In this document: positions 23,101 to 30,331 of the stretch, piece after piece | How positions within the stretch are numbered: position 1 is the first letter of the stretch | How the letters are laid out: the number at the start of each line of letters is the position of its first letter | Origin: Clostridiaceae bacterium | Lineage (GTDB): Bacteria > Bacillota > Clostridia > Oscillospirales > Acutalibacteraceae | Reading direction: 5' to 3' | NCBI GenBank assembly: GCA_904501705.1 | Contig: CAJGCA010000004.1 | Coordinates: 1-45,855, forward strand | Length of the DNA stretch: 45,855 bases | Notes under the pieces: model-generated | Database searches by the model: none | The model's input: only the letters and a program-made list of their open reading frames with translations | What the model was told of the DNA's origin: nothing | Program-made: the position numbers and the translations under genes

Positions 23101-23599
23101 GTAACCGTTTCATTTTTTCGTACAGGGCGGCGGATTCCTGTTCCAATGCCCGGCCCGCTTCCGTCCCTTGACGTTCGGCGGCGGACATTTCGTTTAACCG
23201 AATCTTATTCAATCGGTATTGGGCGGACAACCTGTTATAACTACCCTCCGCCGATGTATTGATTTGGGTAATCAGTTTGTCAATTTGGGCGGATTCCTTT
23301 TTGGCGGCGGTCGCTTCCGCAAACGCTTGCGTTGCTTTCCATTGGGCGGATGTAACATCCCGATATTCGGCAACCAACTTTTCAGATTGTTCCGTTACCA
23401 ATTGGATGGCCTTGCGTTGGTCCTCACTTGCGCCCGAAACGCCCTGTATGCCTTTGGCCATTTCGGCGGCCGCGCCCTGTATCTTGGATTTCGCACCGTC
23501 GTATTTGGTAATCAGTTCGTCCAACTGTTCAATCAACTTGGTAATTGAATCGTCGGGCGTAATCAAATCGCGGTAATAAATTGGGTTCGGATTGTCCAT
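20102..23599 (-). CDS. Tape measure protein
   Basis: At 1165 aa the largest gene, and mostly helical: long Glu/Arg/Leu coiled-coil segments (NEDL-rich 540-800, with repeating RERE..LRIxYERxIEDL units), an N-terminal Ala-rich part, and hydrophobic stretches YVLLAMALISVVGALVAF and GIVAASLATASMWGAF able to insert into membrane. It sets tail length and may form the DNA channel; by the usual ~1.5 A per residue this predicts a tail near 170 nm. Placed between the chaperone-position gene and the distal tail protein. Confidence 0.9.
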   Translation of the reverse strand: MDNPNPIYYRDLITPDDSITKLIEQLDELITKYDGAKSKIQGAAAEMAKGIQGVSGASEDQRKAIQLVTEQSEKLVAEYRDVTSAQWKATQAFAEATAAKKESAQIDKLITQINTSAEGSYNRLSAQYRLNKIRLNEMSAAERQGTEAGRALEQESAALYEKMKRLQEATGKHQLNVGNYADAAKGLRAELISLTQQMAYMKTQGEQNSEEYRNMAVRAGQLKDAMMDAQRETKAMASDTQQLDAVMGAATVASGGMAVYTGLMSVTGEKSEEAAETQRKLGASIAVLSGLTVIQNQLQKESNLMTGIRILQTRAATKAEQLDAATKKKNIVVTTAATVAQRIFNAVAKANPYVLLAMALISVVGALVAFSTGANKAAKAQENLNKATAAQLDYMEQSAKARTRQNNENIQALQNELEIAKARNASTKEIQALEDAIYEEKVKAHKKLSELYYDEIHNLDENRASLEYLQRTLLMLQNAQAAGKHHLIVDVDMNGTLENVKIDKAINDIQGQIDNYGRKVQIGVDLATEEATIETERAVQLAQRRASGRNAAQQRKKAELDAIRAAEDARLALIADSYTREYEMLRVASERRIEDIRNRLKTERNLSKKAREALNEELLYLEEKYQRDLEDLKNKYVAIDLATVRETEDMRIALMADGAEKQREELRISYERQIEDLTRELETERDLTTQQREEMYAQLLLLGEQYRKDLAKLNNEIAIDQMNAEADRIQLRLAAVKEGSEEEIALTVELLKKQRDIELAENAQKAENVRQSEADIIAKWDAEIMRQTTELTKKRALALLDAEQELAASEFALMARNERQKTQFQLAQEKARLEKILELDAAASVKMTEQERQAIVNTIAAIQQEAARMPYDNIYELLGIGLDSGQQSALNEAFSSMKDSIGSLIDSWNAAAEAATNAANAQVDAAQKALDAEIEARAAGYANEVETAQKELDLAKKNQEKAKRQQEQANKLQLALDSVQQASSLVTATANIWKAFTGLGAAGIVAASLATASMWGAFTAAKIKAFQVTQQSEQYGEGTVELLQGGSHASGHDIDLGVTRTGKRRRAEGGEFFAIINKRNSRRYRDVIPDVINSLNNGTFADRYQRANAAMAGYAVQMIGGGKTDVSGLEKDVAAIRQQGDRSQYVDGQGNTIIHYKNLTRKITN

Positions 23600-23645
23600 A
23601 ACTTATTTTTGTTAAAAATACCGAATTTCGGCGTTTCTCTTTTGG

Positions 23646-23666
23646 GATGATAAATTATATGTCTTT
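23646..23666 (+). repeat. 21-bp inverted partner repeat, copy 1
   Basis: Exact reverse complement of 26143-26163, both in gaps between late genes. Core GATGATAAATTATATGTC; the first 14 bases match the GATGATAAGTTATA repeats at 7755 and 11662 except for one A/G change. The rest of the 72-bp gap (23600-23671) shows only a weak hairpin CCGA-AAT-TCGG with a short T-run. Confidence 0.8.
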
Positions 23667-23671
23667 GTGCC

Positions 23672-24457
23672 TTATCGTCCAAATTTGCCCCGTTTTTGGG
23701 CCTTTTCGGCTTTCTTCGCCCGTTCCTGTACAAAATCGAATGCGTTGTAAAATTCCAATACGGAATATTCCTTTGGTTTGACGTGCAATTGTTCAGACAG
23801 GACCAAACACAAATTTTCAAATTGGCGGTCAAACTGAATTTCCACGCTATCCGAACCGGCAAAGCATTTCGGGTTGGAATACGTCATTAATGCCGTTGTC
23901 AACTTTTCGATTTCCGGCGTTGTGTCCGGGGCTTCTTTTCCGGCAATTATGTTTTCCAAAACGGCAATGGTCCGTTTCTTCAACAAATCGTAATATTCTT
24001 TTATTTCCGAATCGGCAAACAGGCCCGGGAAATACAACATCAGTTCCCCGTCAATTTTTTTTTTGACCGCTTCCAATTGGGCGGTCAATTCCTTTTCCGG
24101 GGAATCGCTTAACGCTTCCGTAATCCTTGCCAATGCGTCATCGGAAAAATCCTTGCATTCCACCCCGTCCAACTTTGTTACCAATGCGGCAAACGCCCGG
24201 TGTTTGGGGTTAATCCCGGATTGAATCAGATAAACCGATTGGCGCAAATTTTCCAATTCCTGTTGCGCCTTTTCCGGCTTGCCATCCATAAGGAACCGGC
24301 GCGTTTTCTCAATCCTTTGGTCGAATGCGGTTATATCCGCACCCACACCGGCATCAATCAACAACAACTTTTGGTATTTGTGAAATCGTACAATGGGCAA
24401 TTCATCTATTGCATCGTACATTTCGACCGTATGTTTTCCAATCTTGACCGTTACCAT
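23672..24457 (-). CDS. Tail assembly chaperone-position protein, 261 aa
   Basis: A soluble, mostly helical acidic protein (KIGKHTVEMYDAIDELPIVRFHKYQKLLLID near the start) directly upstream of the tape measure gene, where siphophages encode the tail assembly chaperone. Ends in a basic KKAEKAQKRGKFGR tail. No slippery heptamer leading to a downstream frame was seen, so a gpG/gpGT-type frameshift is not supported. The ATG overlaps the upstream stop (ATGGTAA). Confidence 0.6.
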   Translation of the reverse strand: MVTVKIGKHTVEMYDAIDELPIVRFHKYQKLLLIDAGVGADITAFDQRIEKTRRFLMDGKPEKAQQELENLRQSVYLIQSGINPKHRAFAALVTKLDGVECKDFSDDALARITEALSDSPEKELTAQLEAVKKKIDGELMLYFPGLFADSEIKEYYDLLKKRTIAVLENIIAGKEAPDTTPEIEKLTTALMTYSNPKCFAGSDSVEIQFDRQFENLCLVLSEQLHVKPKEYSVLEFYNAFDFVQERAKKAEKAQKRGKFGR

Positions 24458-24717
24458 AATTCACGCGCTATAACTGTTGAACAAACAGGCACGACCAACA
24501 ACCACCATTGGCCCGTTGCCACGCACAAAGTTAACGAAATAACCACGGAAACCCACCACGAACAACAGAATTTACAATTAAACAACTTTTCGAAAAAGGC
24601 ATTTGGCGCGTGAACTTGCAACCACTCAATGATTCCCCATTTCGAAGCAAGCCCCAACAGGAACGCGGCCGCCAATGCAACGACCGCCACCCAACAAATG
24701 AAATCCACGATTACCAT
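24451..24717 (-). CDS. Membrane protein with CKFCCSWW motif, 88 aa
   Basis: Read from MVIVDFICWVAVVALAAAF, overlapping the upstream gene by 7 nt. Two or three hydrophobic segments flank LFNCKFCCSWWVSVVISLTLC, a Cys-Cys-Trp pattern reminiscent of DUF1360-like small membrane proteins. An odd location for a membrane protein, inside the tail gene cluster; it may be a superinfection or lysis-related accessory gene. Function unknown. Confidence 0.65.
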   Translation of the reverse strand: MVIVDFICWVAVVALAAAFLLGLASKWGIIEWLQVHAPNAFFEKLFNCKFCCSWWVSVVISLTLCVATGQWWLLVVPVCSTVIARELW

Positions 24718-25007
24718 ACGAAAAGCCAAACCCCAAGACCAAAAACAATGTATTGCCATTCCGGGCGGTCGCACGGGTTATTCAAATCCGGGTCCCCTGT
24801 CTGTTCCCGCTTATATCCGATGTTGTACAAAAAGTTATGGGAAATCCATTCCATTTTCAACGAGAACATCGAACAGCGAAAAACAATCGTTTCCCCGGGA
24901 TGGGCATTTTCCTTAACCTTTTTCAATTCCTTGCGCATATTCCATTTGTGGATTTTATACCCCTTGACAATATGCAAATTGTCAAGGCTTAATGTGTATT
25001 CCATCAT
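24711..25007 (-). CDS. Small tail-cluster protein with C-terminal hydrophobic segment
   Basis: A 98-aa protein starting MMEYTLSLDNLHIVKGYKIHKW; ends PEWQYIVFGLGVWLFVW, a short hydrophobic tail. The middle is basic and helical (RKELKKVKENAHPGE). ATG overlaps the upstream stop (ATGATGG, TGA). Coupled to the membrane protein that follows, so the two may act together. Function unknown. Confidence 0.6.
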   Translation of the reverse strand: MMEYTLSLDNLHIVKGYKIHKWNMRKELKKVKENAHPGETIVFRCSMFSLKMEWISHNFLYNIGYKREQTGDPDLNNPCDRPEWQYIVFGLGVWLFVW

Positions 25008-25591
25008 TCAAAGCATAATTCGTTAAATTCCAACAGGCCATCAAAGCGGAAACCGGCATAAGGATGCATCAAAAATTGGTTGTCGATTTCCGAAATGTTA
25101 TAACCACGATATATGTTTTCGGCCCGTTCATATATCCTGTTTATCGCAATGCGCCCATCGTGTAAATGCCACCCGGCCCGGCCGTTCAGCACACGCAAGA
25201 TTTGGGCTTTCAGATATTCCGTATTCCGGTTTTCGGCTTCCCCATAAACCCGGGTTAAATCAAACCAAAAGATAAGGCCAAACGGGGCTTTGATTTGTCG
25301 CGCCCACGGCCCGGCATCAATCGTTTGGGGGTCCTCAATTTCAAAAAAAGAGAAATTCCCAATCTTGGAATCCGGGGATGTTTCAATGTAATCGTTTTCC
25401 CCGTGTCCGTTCCAACCGCCGCAATAGACATTCGGCGTTATAAACTTTTTGCCGTTTAACATTTTGGTAAGACGTTGCGCCCGTCCAAAGGCCACATCCA
25501 ACCACGATATATTTTCAATAAGCCCGTTTTGGATTTCGCCAATTATGCGGTCCAACATAACCGGGTTTTTGATTATTGGTGCATTAGACAT
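25004..25591 (-). CDS. Tail completion/neck protein, 195 aa
   Basis: Starts MSNAPIIKNPVMLDRIIGEIQNG. Alpha-beta protein with conserved-looking RAQRLTKMLNGKKFITPNVY and GLIFWFDLTRVYGEAENRN. Located between the connector-like genes and the tail genes, where tail terminator or completion proteins are found. The assignment rests on gene order only. Overlaps the upstream gene by 8 nt. Confidence 0.55.
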   Translation of the reverse strand: MSNAPIIKNPVMLDRIIGEIQNGLIENISWLDVAFGRAQRLTKMLNGKKFITPNVYCGGWNGHGENDYIETSPDSKIGNFSFFEIEDPQTIDAGPWARQIKAPFGLIFWFDLTRVYGEAENRNTEYLKAQILRVLNGRAGWHLHDGRIAINRIYERAENIYRGYNISEIDNQFLMHPYAGFRFDGLLEFNELCFE

Positions 25592-26096
25592 ACAAACGTG
25601 ATTTTATTTCGTTTAACAATTCATCGTATGCGCCGCGTTCGATGAAAATAACCATCCAATTGGCCATCATCAAACCGAACGTGCCGATGCCATATTTTGC
25701 GACGATGCCTTTGGCGTATCCCGTTTGACCGACAACGGCCACGGCATCCCCGCCGAACTCAACGCCCAATTCGGAATGGAACCGGCCATTTATGTACAGG
25801 TTGGGCGCATCCGGGTTACGATTGGCCGAATACGGGTAACTGATTCCGTCTTTCTTCCACGCGGCATAACGGCCGGCGGATTCAACAGAATGGAAAAAGC
25901 CGGATGGTTTCAAATCCTCTGAATAATACGGGCGAATGTCTTGCCCGTTGGATGCAAGGCCCGCAAACAATTGTTGCCGTTGCAATTCCATTATATCCCC
26001 GGGATGCCTTACGACCACATCACGAATCAATCCGCCGGTTTTCATCCCGTCGGAAACATCGGCAACCCGTGAACGCAAATCGTTTAATATTCCCAT
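25584..26096 (-). CDS. Neck / head-tail connector protein, 170 aa
   Basis: Begins MGILNDLRSRVADVSDGMKTGG, then DIMELQRQQLFAGLASNGQDIRPYYSED, a helical start with a linker, and a beta-rich second half (LGVEFGGDAVAVVGQTGYAKGI). Two genes after the capsid cluster, in the place of HK97 gp10-type neck proteins. Assignment by position; no diagnostic motif. The 5' leader contains the long hairpin 26128-26180. Confidence 0.55.
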   Translation of the reverse strand: MGILNDLRSRVADVSDGMKTGGLIRDVVVRHPGDIMELQRQQLFAGLASNGQDIRPYYSEDLKPSGFFHSVESAGRYAAWKKDGISYPYSANRNPDAPNLYINGRFHSELGVEFGGDAVAVVGQTGYAKGIVAKYGIGTFGLMMANWMVIFIERGAYDELLNEIKSRLYV

Positions 26097-26127
26097 ATCC
26101 GTTTATTGGCCATTTTGGGGCGATTTG

Positions 26128-26180
26128 CGGGCATTTCGCCAAAAAGACATATAATTTATCATCTTTCGGCAAAAAGCCCG
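26128..26180 (-). promoter_or_regulatory. Long imperfect hairpin in a late intergenic gap
   Basis: On the minus strand CGGGC pairs with GCCCG, then after one mismatch a further 13 pairs (including U-G and G-U) bring the arms to a loop made of the GATGATAAATTATATGTC element. About 18 pairs in 53 nt. No T-run follows the stem, so it is more likely an RNA processing or binding element than a terminator. The 117-bp gap 26097-26213 has no other feature. Confidence 0.6.
26143..26163 (-). repeat. 21-bp inverted partner repeat, copy 2
   Basis: Exact reverse complement of 23646-23666. Forms the apical part of the hairpin at 26128-26180. Minus-strand reading AAAGA or GAAAGATGATAAATTATATG extends the dispersed AAARATGATAARTTA motif (other copies at 7755, 11662, 40058-40079 and 45423-45444). 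Confidence 0.75.
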
Positions 26181-26213
26181 TTATTCGCCATTTCTTGCAA
26201 AATTAAGTTCGAA

Positions 26214-27572
26214 CTAAACCGTGCGATATTTCACGCCGTGGTTGTTGCATTGCAAACATATCCGGTCCAATCCCCGGGTATCAAGCGACAACGCCTTGAA
26301 TGCCTGTTTGAGTTCGTAACCCAATCCGGATGCCCGGCCCGTGGGTGCGCCATCAAGTTCATACAACAATTCGTCACGCGTAACGTTCACTTGATTGCGG
26401 TTTACACGCACATCCGGGTTCATCGCAATTGTCCTCAACACATTGGCGGCAACCTGTTTTTGGATAACCGTTGCAAATATTTGGCGTTGGGAAATAATGA
26501 AATCGGTTAAATCGCAACCAACAGATATTTCCACGTTCATCCCGTAATTCATCGTATTTGTGTATCCGATTTGCCCAATATCGAACATTTCCGGGTATTC
26601 GGCAAAATCGGCCGGTGCGTGAATGCCAAACGGCGATACCTGTAAATATTTTGTCATTTGCCGCCACGATTCAATCGAACCACCAAGGCACGTTTGGCAC
26701 GGTTCAACGGACCAATCCTTGGAAACATTCAACGCTTGCATCCCGGCGGGCAATTCGTTTTGGTTGTAACAAAGGAACCACGCACCACCGGCATCGTTAC
26801 CGTCCCCGTCTGTTCCGGGAATGTAGGGCAAATAAATCGGTTCGGCCGGGGTAAACCATTGGAATCCGCCTTTGGTGTTCGTAAACGCCAAATCAATTAC
26901 TTTCATTGGCGCAATTTGCGATGAATGGAACAGATACAAACGAACCGTACCGGTTCCGCCTACCATCTGCAAACCAATACGTTCAATCTTTGTGGTAACG
27001 CCCATTGACCGAACCGGCACAATTTCGAATCCGACAATTTTTCCGGTGGGGTCTATCGTTGCGGCCAATCGTGCGGCCCCGTCGAAGAATGTGCGACGTT
27101 CCAAAAGATTGCGCGTTTCTTTCTGCAATTGCTTTTCTTGGATGAACTGTTGAACCGCCGTATTAATCCCGTTGATGGTAAGTTGTCGCACGAAATCGGA
27201 AGCCATATTGTACACGACCCACGCGCCGGCCAATTCCGAACCGAAATCGTTGTTGAAATCCTTGTTGAAATCGTTAGCGTGTGGGGGAATCCCGGTATTG
27301 TCATAATTGGCAATCCACACAATTCCATCGTGCGTTACCTTTGCGCCCTTTTTGTACGTTATTATCTGATTCCACGCGGGATAACTATACAAATAATCAT
27401 CCGGCATTATTGCACGGATGTTTGCCAATGTGCAAAGCGGGTGCGCACCTTGGAATGTCAATCCGCTTTCTGATTGACACAACGCATTGTCAATTTGATA
27501 TTGCGGGTTGTAATCCTGTTGCCATCCCACAACAGGCAACAATGCGGTTTGAATATCTTGCAATCGTATCAT
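26214..27572 (-). CDS. Structural protein after the capsid gene, 452 aa
   Basis: Starts MIRLQDIQTALLPVVGWQQDY. Contains NDFNKDFNNDFGSELAG, a repeat shared with the tail protein at 16782-17978, and several Cys pairs (CQTCLGG, ICLQCNNHG near the C-terminus) that might bind metal. Long beta-rich middle. Position directly after the major capsid, beyond its terminator, suggests a head-tail adaptor or decoration/tail-tube role. No family recognised with confidence. Confidence 0.6.
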   Translation of the reverse strand: MIRLQDIQTALLPVVGWQQDYNPQYQIDNALCQSESGLTFQGAHPLCTLANIRAIMPDDYLYSYPAWNQIITYKKGAKVTHDGIVWIANYDNTGIPPHANDFNKDFNNDFGSELAGAWVVYNMASDFVRQLTINGINTAVQQFIQEKQLQKETRNLLERRTFFDGAARLAATIDPTGKIVGFEIVPVRSMGVTTKIERIGLQMVGGTGTVRLYLFHSSQIAPMKVIDLAFTNTKGGFQWFTPAEPIYLPYIPGTDGDGNDAGGAWFLCYNQNELPAGMQALNVSKDWSVEPCQTCLGGSIESWRQMTKYLQVSPFGIHAPADFAEYPEMFDIGQIGYTNTMNYGMNVEISVGCDLTDFIISQRQIFATVIQKQVAANVLRTIAMNPDVRVNRNQVNVTRDELLYELDGAPTGRASGLGYELKQAFKALSLDTRGLDRICLQCNNHGVKYRTV

Positions 27573-27592
27573 CGTCGAAATCTTTTGAAATG

Positions 27593-27626
27593 AAAAACGG
27601 GGACGGGGTTTTGTTACCCGTCCCCG
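27593..27626 (-). terminator. Intrinsic terminator after the major capsid gene
   Basis: CGGGGACGGG (27626-27617), a 9-nt loop, CCCGTCCCCG (27607-27598), then TTTTT (27597-27593). Perfect 10-bp stem. It would cap most transcripts after the capsid gene, with read-through to the remaining late genes, giving extra capsid mRNA. Confidence 0.9.
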
Positions 27627-27648
27627 CGAAATAGTGGTTTGGTTGTGC

Positions 27649-28764
27649 CTATTCGACCGCCTGTGTGTACACGGGGTTCTCCTGTCCGTTTACCACCTCA
27701 ACGGGGGCAGCGAAAGGATTGGCCGTACCGGGCGTTGCGATTTCCACCTTAATGATGGGGTTGGCAACAGTTTCGGGGTCGGAATTGTATGCCACCAAGA
27801 AAGCGACGTCAACCGAGAACCCAAAATATTCTTTGACGTTGCACACCATATCGGCAGATGCCGCGCCGGCGATTTCGGATTGGTCACCGACGGCGGTGTA
27901 ATAGTGGGAACCCACGGGCAAGTCAATGAAAGGCAGACGCACAACGTCCCATTCGTGGAAATTGGCCACGGTGCGGTTCAACGCTTCGCGGTCCACACGG
28001 GTAAGAACGCCTACGTTGCCATCGGCCACGATGTAACCGGTTGCAAATACGCCTTGTTCGTTGACAATGTTGTTGGTGTAGTGGAACACTTTGTTGTCGT
28101 ATTCCAAACGCTTGTTGACATCGTTGTAAATGTCGTGTTCGGCCATCTTCCGCACAAGGGAATCAAAGCCCGCGCCGCCGATAACGTGCAACATTTCCGG
28201 ATAGGCGTTCGCACGCATCATTGCGTTCATATCGGACAAAAATTCCATACGTGCGTTCCAAGGAATTTGCACGGAATTGGATGTTACGGTGTAATACAAC
28301 GAATCCTTGAACACCTGTGTTTTGTTTGCTTCCAAAGCGGCGATTGCCTGTACATCCATTGCGGTTGCAAGGGCGCGGCAAATCTTTTCCATCTTACGGG
28401 CAAAGTCGTGTTCGTAGGAAATTTCGTTGTTCCTGTACAGTTGGGGAACCATTGTGAAACCAACGGCCAATGTTACCCAATTGACGGTGTACAATGCGGA
28501 CGTGTTTTCGTCATCAGCGATAACGCAAGAACGGACGTTGGACACGGTTACATCGCCATCGTAATTGATAACGGGGATTTGCACGGTGTTGCCGATGCTT
28601 TCAAAGGCACGGTCGCGCAAATTGGGGTTGATAATGGAATTGGCGGCGTTGGTTTGCTCAATGAAGAAATCCAATGCACCGTATTCCAACGGGCGGGCCA
28701 TATTACGGTCAAATTCCGGGTTTTCGACACGCCAATTTTGCAAACGGGTTGCGATAAGTGACAT
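27649..28764 (-). CDS. Major capsid protein (HK97-fold type)
   Basis: A 371-aa protein after the scaffold-like gene. MSLIATRLQNWRVENPEFDRNMAR starts a helical N-arm; VQIPVINYDGDVTVSN is a typical E-loop/P-domain strand; YEHDFARKMEKICRALATAMDVQAIAAL fits the long spine helix; the C-terminal part (GSHYYTAVGDQSEIAG, FGFSVDVAFLVAYNSDPE) fits an A-domain. Length is usual for an uncleaved HK97-like subunit. Followed by a strong terminator, as expected for the most abundant virion protein. Call rests on order and size more than on one motif. Confidence 0.8.
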   Translation of the reverse strand: MSLIATRLQNWRVENPEFDRNMARPLEYGALDFFIEQTNAANSIINPNLRDRAFESIGNTVQIPVINYDGDVTVSNVRSCVIADDENTSALYTVNWVTLAVGFTMVPQLYRNNEISYEHDFARKMEKICRALATAMDVQAIAALEANKTQVFKDSLYYTVTSNSVQIPWNARMEFLSDMNAMMRANAYPEMLHVIGGAGFDSLVRKMAEHDIYNDVNKRLEYDNKVFHYTNNIVNEQGVFATGYIVADGNVGVLTRVDREALNRTVANFHEWDVVRLPFIDLPVGSHYYTAVGDQSEIAGAASADMVCNVKEYFGFSVDVAFLVAYNSDPETVANPIIKVEIATPGTANPFAAPVEVVNGQENPVYTQAVE

Positions 28765-28827
28765 AATGCAAATGTTTTAATTGTTAATGTTTTGCCGGAT
28801 TGACCCTTTACCCGGTGTTGTTTCTGA

Positions 28828-29787
28828 TTAGCGGATTGGCAACGCTTTCAAAGCGTCCTTATTTGCTTTCCACGCTTCCGCCATTGCGTCGGAAAATTCC
28901 TTTGAACCATTGATTTTGCCCTGTTCCATCAGTTGTTTCGCAATGATTTCGTGGGCTTCGTCTTGGGTTCTTGCACCGGAAATGTCAACGGTTCCCGTAC
29001 CGCCACCATTTCCGCCACCATTTCCACCTTTCGTACCCGCGCCGGCCTGTTTGCGGCCCTCATCAATAACGCCCATTGTTTTGAGTTCACGCACAACCAA
29101 TTCGGATGCGGTAAATGGACGTAAATTGTTGTCCGGGTTACGCAAGGTTATTTTGTTTTCATCATTGAACGCCAAAACCTTGCCGCCGTTGCCATCATCA
29201 ATGTATTCGGGATTCATTCCCTTTACCTTTGCGATGGCCTGTTGCAACAATACTGATGTAACAGATGCGGGCAAATCGGCTTTGAACTTGATGCCGGCGG
29301 TTGCTTTCGCAAATTCGCTATCCAATTTTAACCCGAAAAGGGCTTTTTGGTGTTCGGTTTCGGCGTTGTCATATTTGGTTTTCAACGTGGCATATTCTGC
29401 CGTTACATTGGCCAAATCGGCATTTGCCTTATCCAACAAGCGTTTTGTTTCAGCATCTGCCCCACCCTTTGCAACAATGGATTCCAAACGGGCTTTCTCT
29501 TTTTCCAATTCGGTAACCTTTGTTTGCAATTCGGCGGCGTTACCCGCTTGCCCCTTGATTTCGCCGATTACCCTTTTGGCGTAATCAAAGGTTCTTTCGG
29601 TTCCATTCTTTGCGATTCCGGATGCGGCCAAAATGTCGGCATCCAATCCGCCGTAAATTTCCCCGGTCTTTTTTGCGATTACGGAATTTTCGTCATTTAC
29701 TGACATTTCGACAATCGCGGCTTTCTGTTCATCAGTCAATTCCGCCAATGCGGTATTGCCGTTCAATAAATCGGTTGTAAGTGCCAT
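28828..29787 (-). CDS. Capsid scaffolding-like protein, 319 aa
   Basis: Acidic and helical, MALTTDLLNGNTALAELTDEQKAA, with a central coiled coil (ELQTKVTELEKEKARLESIV and following), a Gly-rich linker (AGTKGGNGGGNGGGTGTV) and a helical C-terminus WKANKDALKALPIR. Coiled coil plus flexible linker plus C-terminal capsid-binding helix, just before the major capsid gene, fits a scaffold. No protease triad seen. The 63-bp gap to the capsid gene has an AAAGGGTCA leader shared with the 32219-32866 gene. Confidence 0.8.
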   Translation of the reverse strand: MALTTDLLNGNTALAELTDEQKAAIVEMSVNDENSVIAKKTGEIYGGLDADILAASGIAKNGTERTFDYAKRVIGEIKGQAGNAAELQTKVTELEKEKARLESIVAKGGADAETKRLLDKANADLANVTAEYATLKTKYDNAETEHQKALFGLKLDSEFAKATAGIKFKADLPASVTSVLLQQAIAKVKGMNPEYIDDGNGGKVLAFNDENKITLRNPDNNLRPFTASELVVRELKTMGVIDEGRKQAGAGTKGGNGGGNGGGTGTVDISGARTQDEAHEIIAKQLMEQGKINGSKEFSDAMAEAWKANKDALKALPIR

Positions 29788-29845
29788 AATTCTTTCCCTT
29801 TGAATTTTTGGTTAATGTCAATTTACTTTCATTTCGCCCGGGTAT

Positions 29846-30313
29846 TTATTCCGATTTTGCAGGGCGGCCCGGTTTCTTTGCCTGTGCGTATTCGGGATTT
29901 TCTTTCGAATAATCCGGTGCATCGGTCTTTTTGGCGGCCTGTTCGGCAAGGGCTTTGGCCACGGCGGCGGCAACGGCGGCATCGAACTTTTCTTGTTCGG
30001 CCTTTGCTTTTGCGGCGGCCTGTTCGGCTTTGGCCTTTTCGGCCTTTTCGGCCTGTTCCTTAATCCACGCGTTCGGGTCGTGCAAGATGGTCACGGTGTA
30101 ACCTTGTTTCTTCAACGATGCGTGTACGTGGCTTTCGAACATCTTTTTGCCAAATTTTTGCACACGGGGTTTGGAAATTCGGCGGCCGGTTTTCGGGTCG
30201 AATTGCACAACCTCAATCACGGCGTGGTACGCACGTTCTTCGCCTTTGGGGACAATGTAATTGTCTGCCGTTAACTTTTCAATCGGGGTATCGCGCCCGT
30301 CTTTTGTAAACAT
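29846..30313 (-). CDS. Ala/Lys/Glu-rich helical protein with AT-hook-like tail, 155 aa
   Basis: MFTKDGRDTPIEKLTADNY opens a small beta-rich domain; from about residue 85 a single long helix of Ala, Glu, Lys, Gln (EKAEKAKAEQAAAKAKAEQE) runs to a tail KKPGRPAKSE, close to an AT-hook (GRP). Between portal and scaffold, so likely a head-assembly or DNA-contacting virion protein. The role is inferred from position. Confidence 0.65.
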   Translation of the reverse strand: MFTKDGRDTPIEKLTADNYIVPKGEERAYHAVIEVVQFDPKTGRRISKPRVQKFGKKMFESHVHASLKKQGYTVTILHDPNAWIKEQAEKAEKAKAEQAAAKAKAEQEKFDAAVAAAVAKALAEQAAKKTDAPDYSKENPEYAQAKKPGRPAKSE

Positions 30314-30331
30314 ACGTTTCGGTATTAATTG

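Noticed and set aside
23600..23700. Tail chaperone frameshift before the tape measure gene
   Set aside because: The 261-aa gene ends in its own frame with a stop, 72 bp separate it from the tape measure gene, and no second frame continues it.
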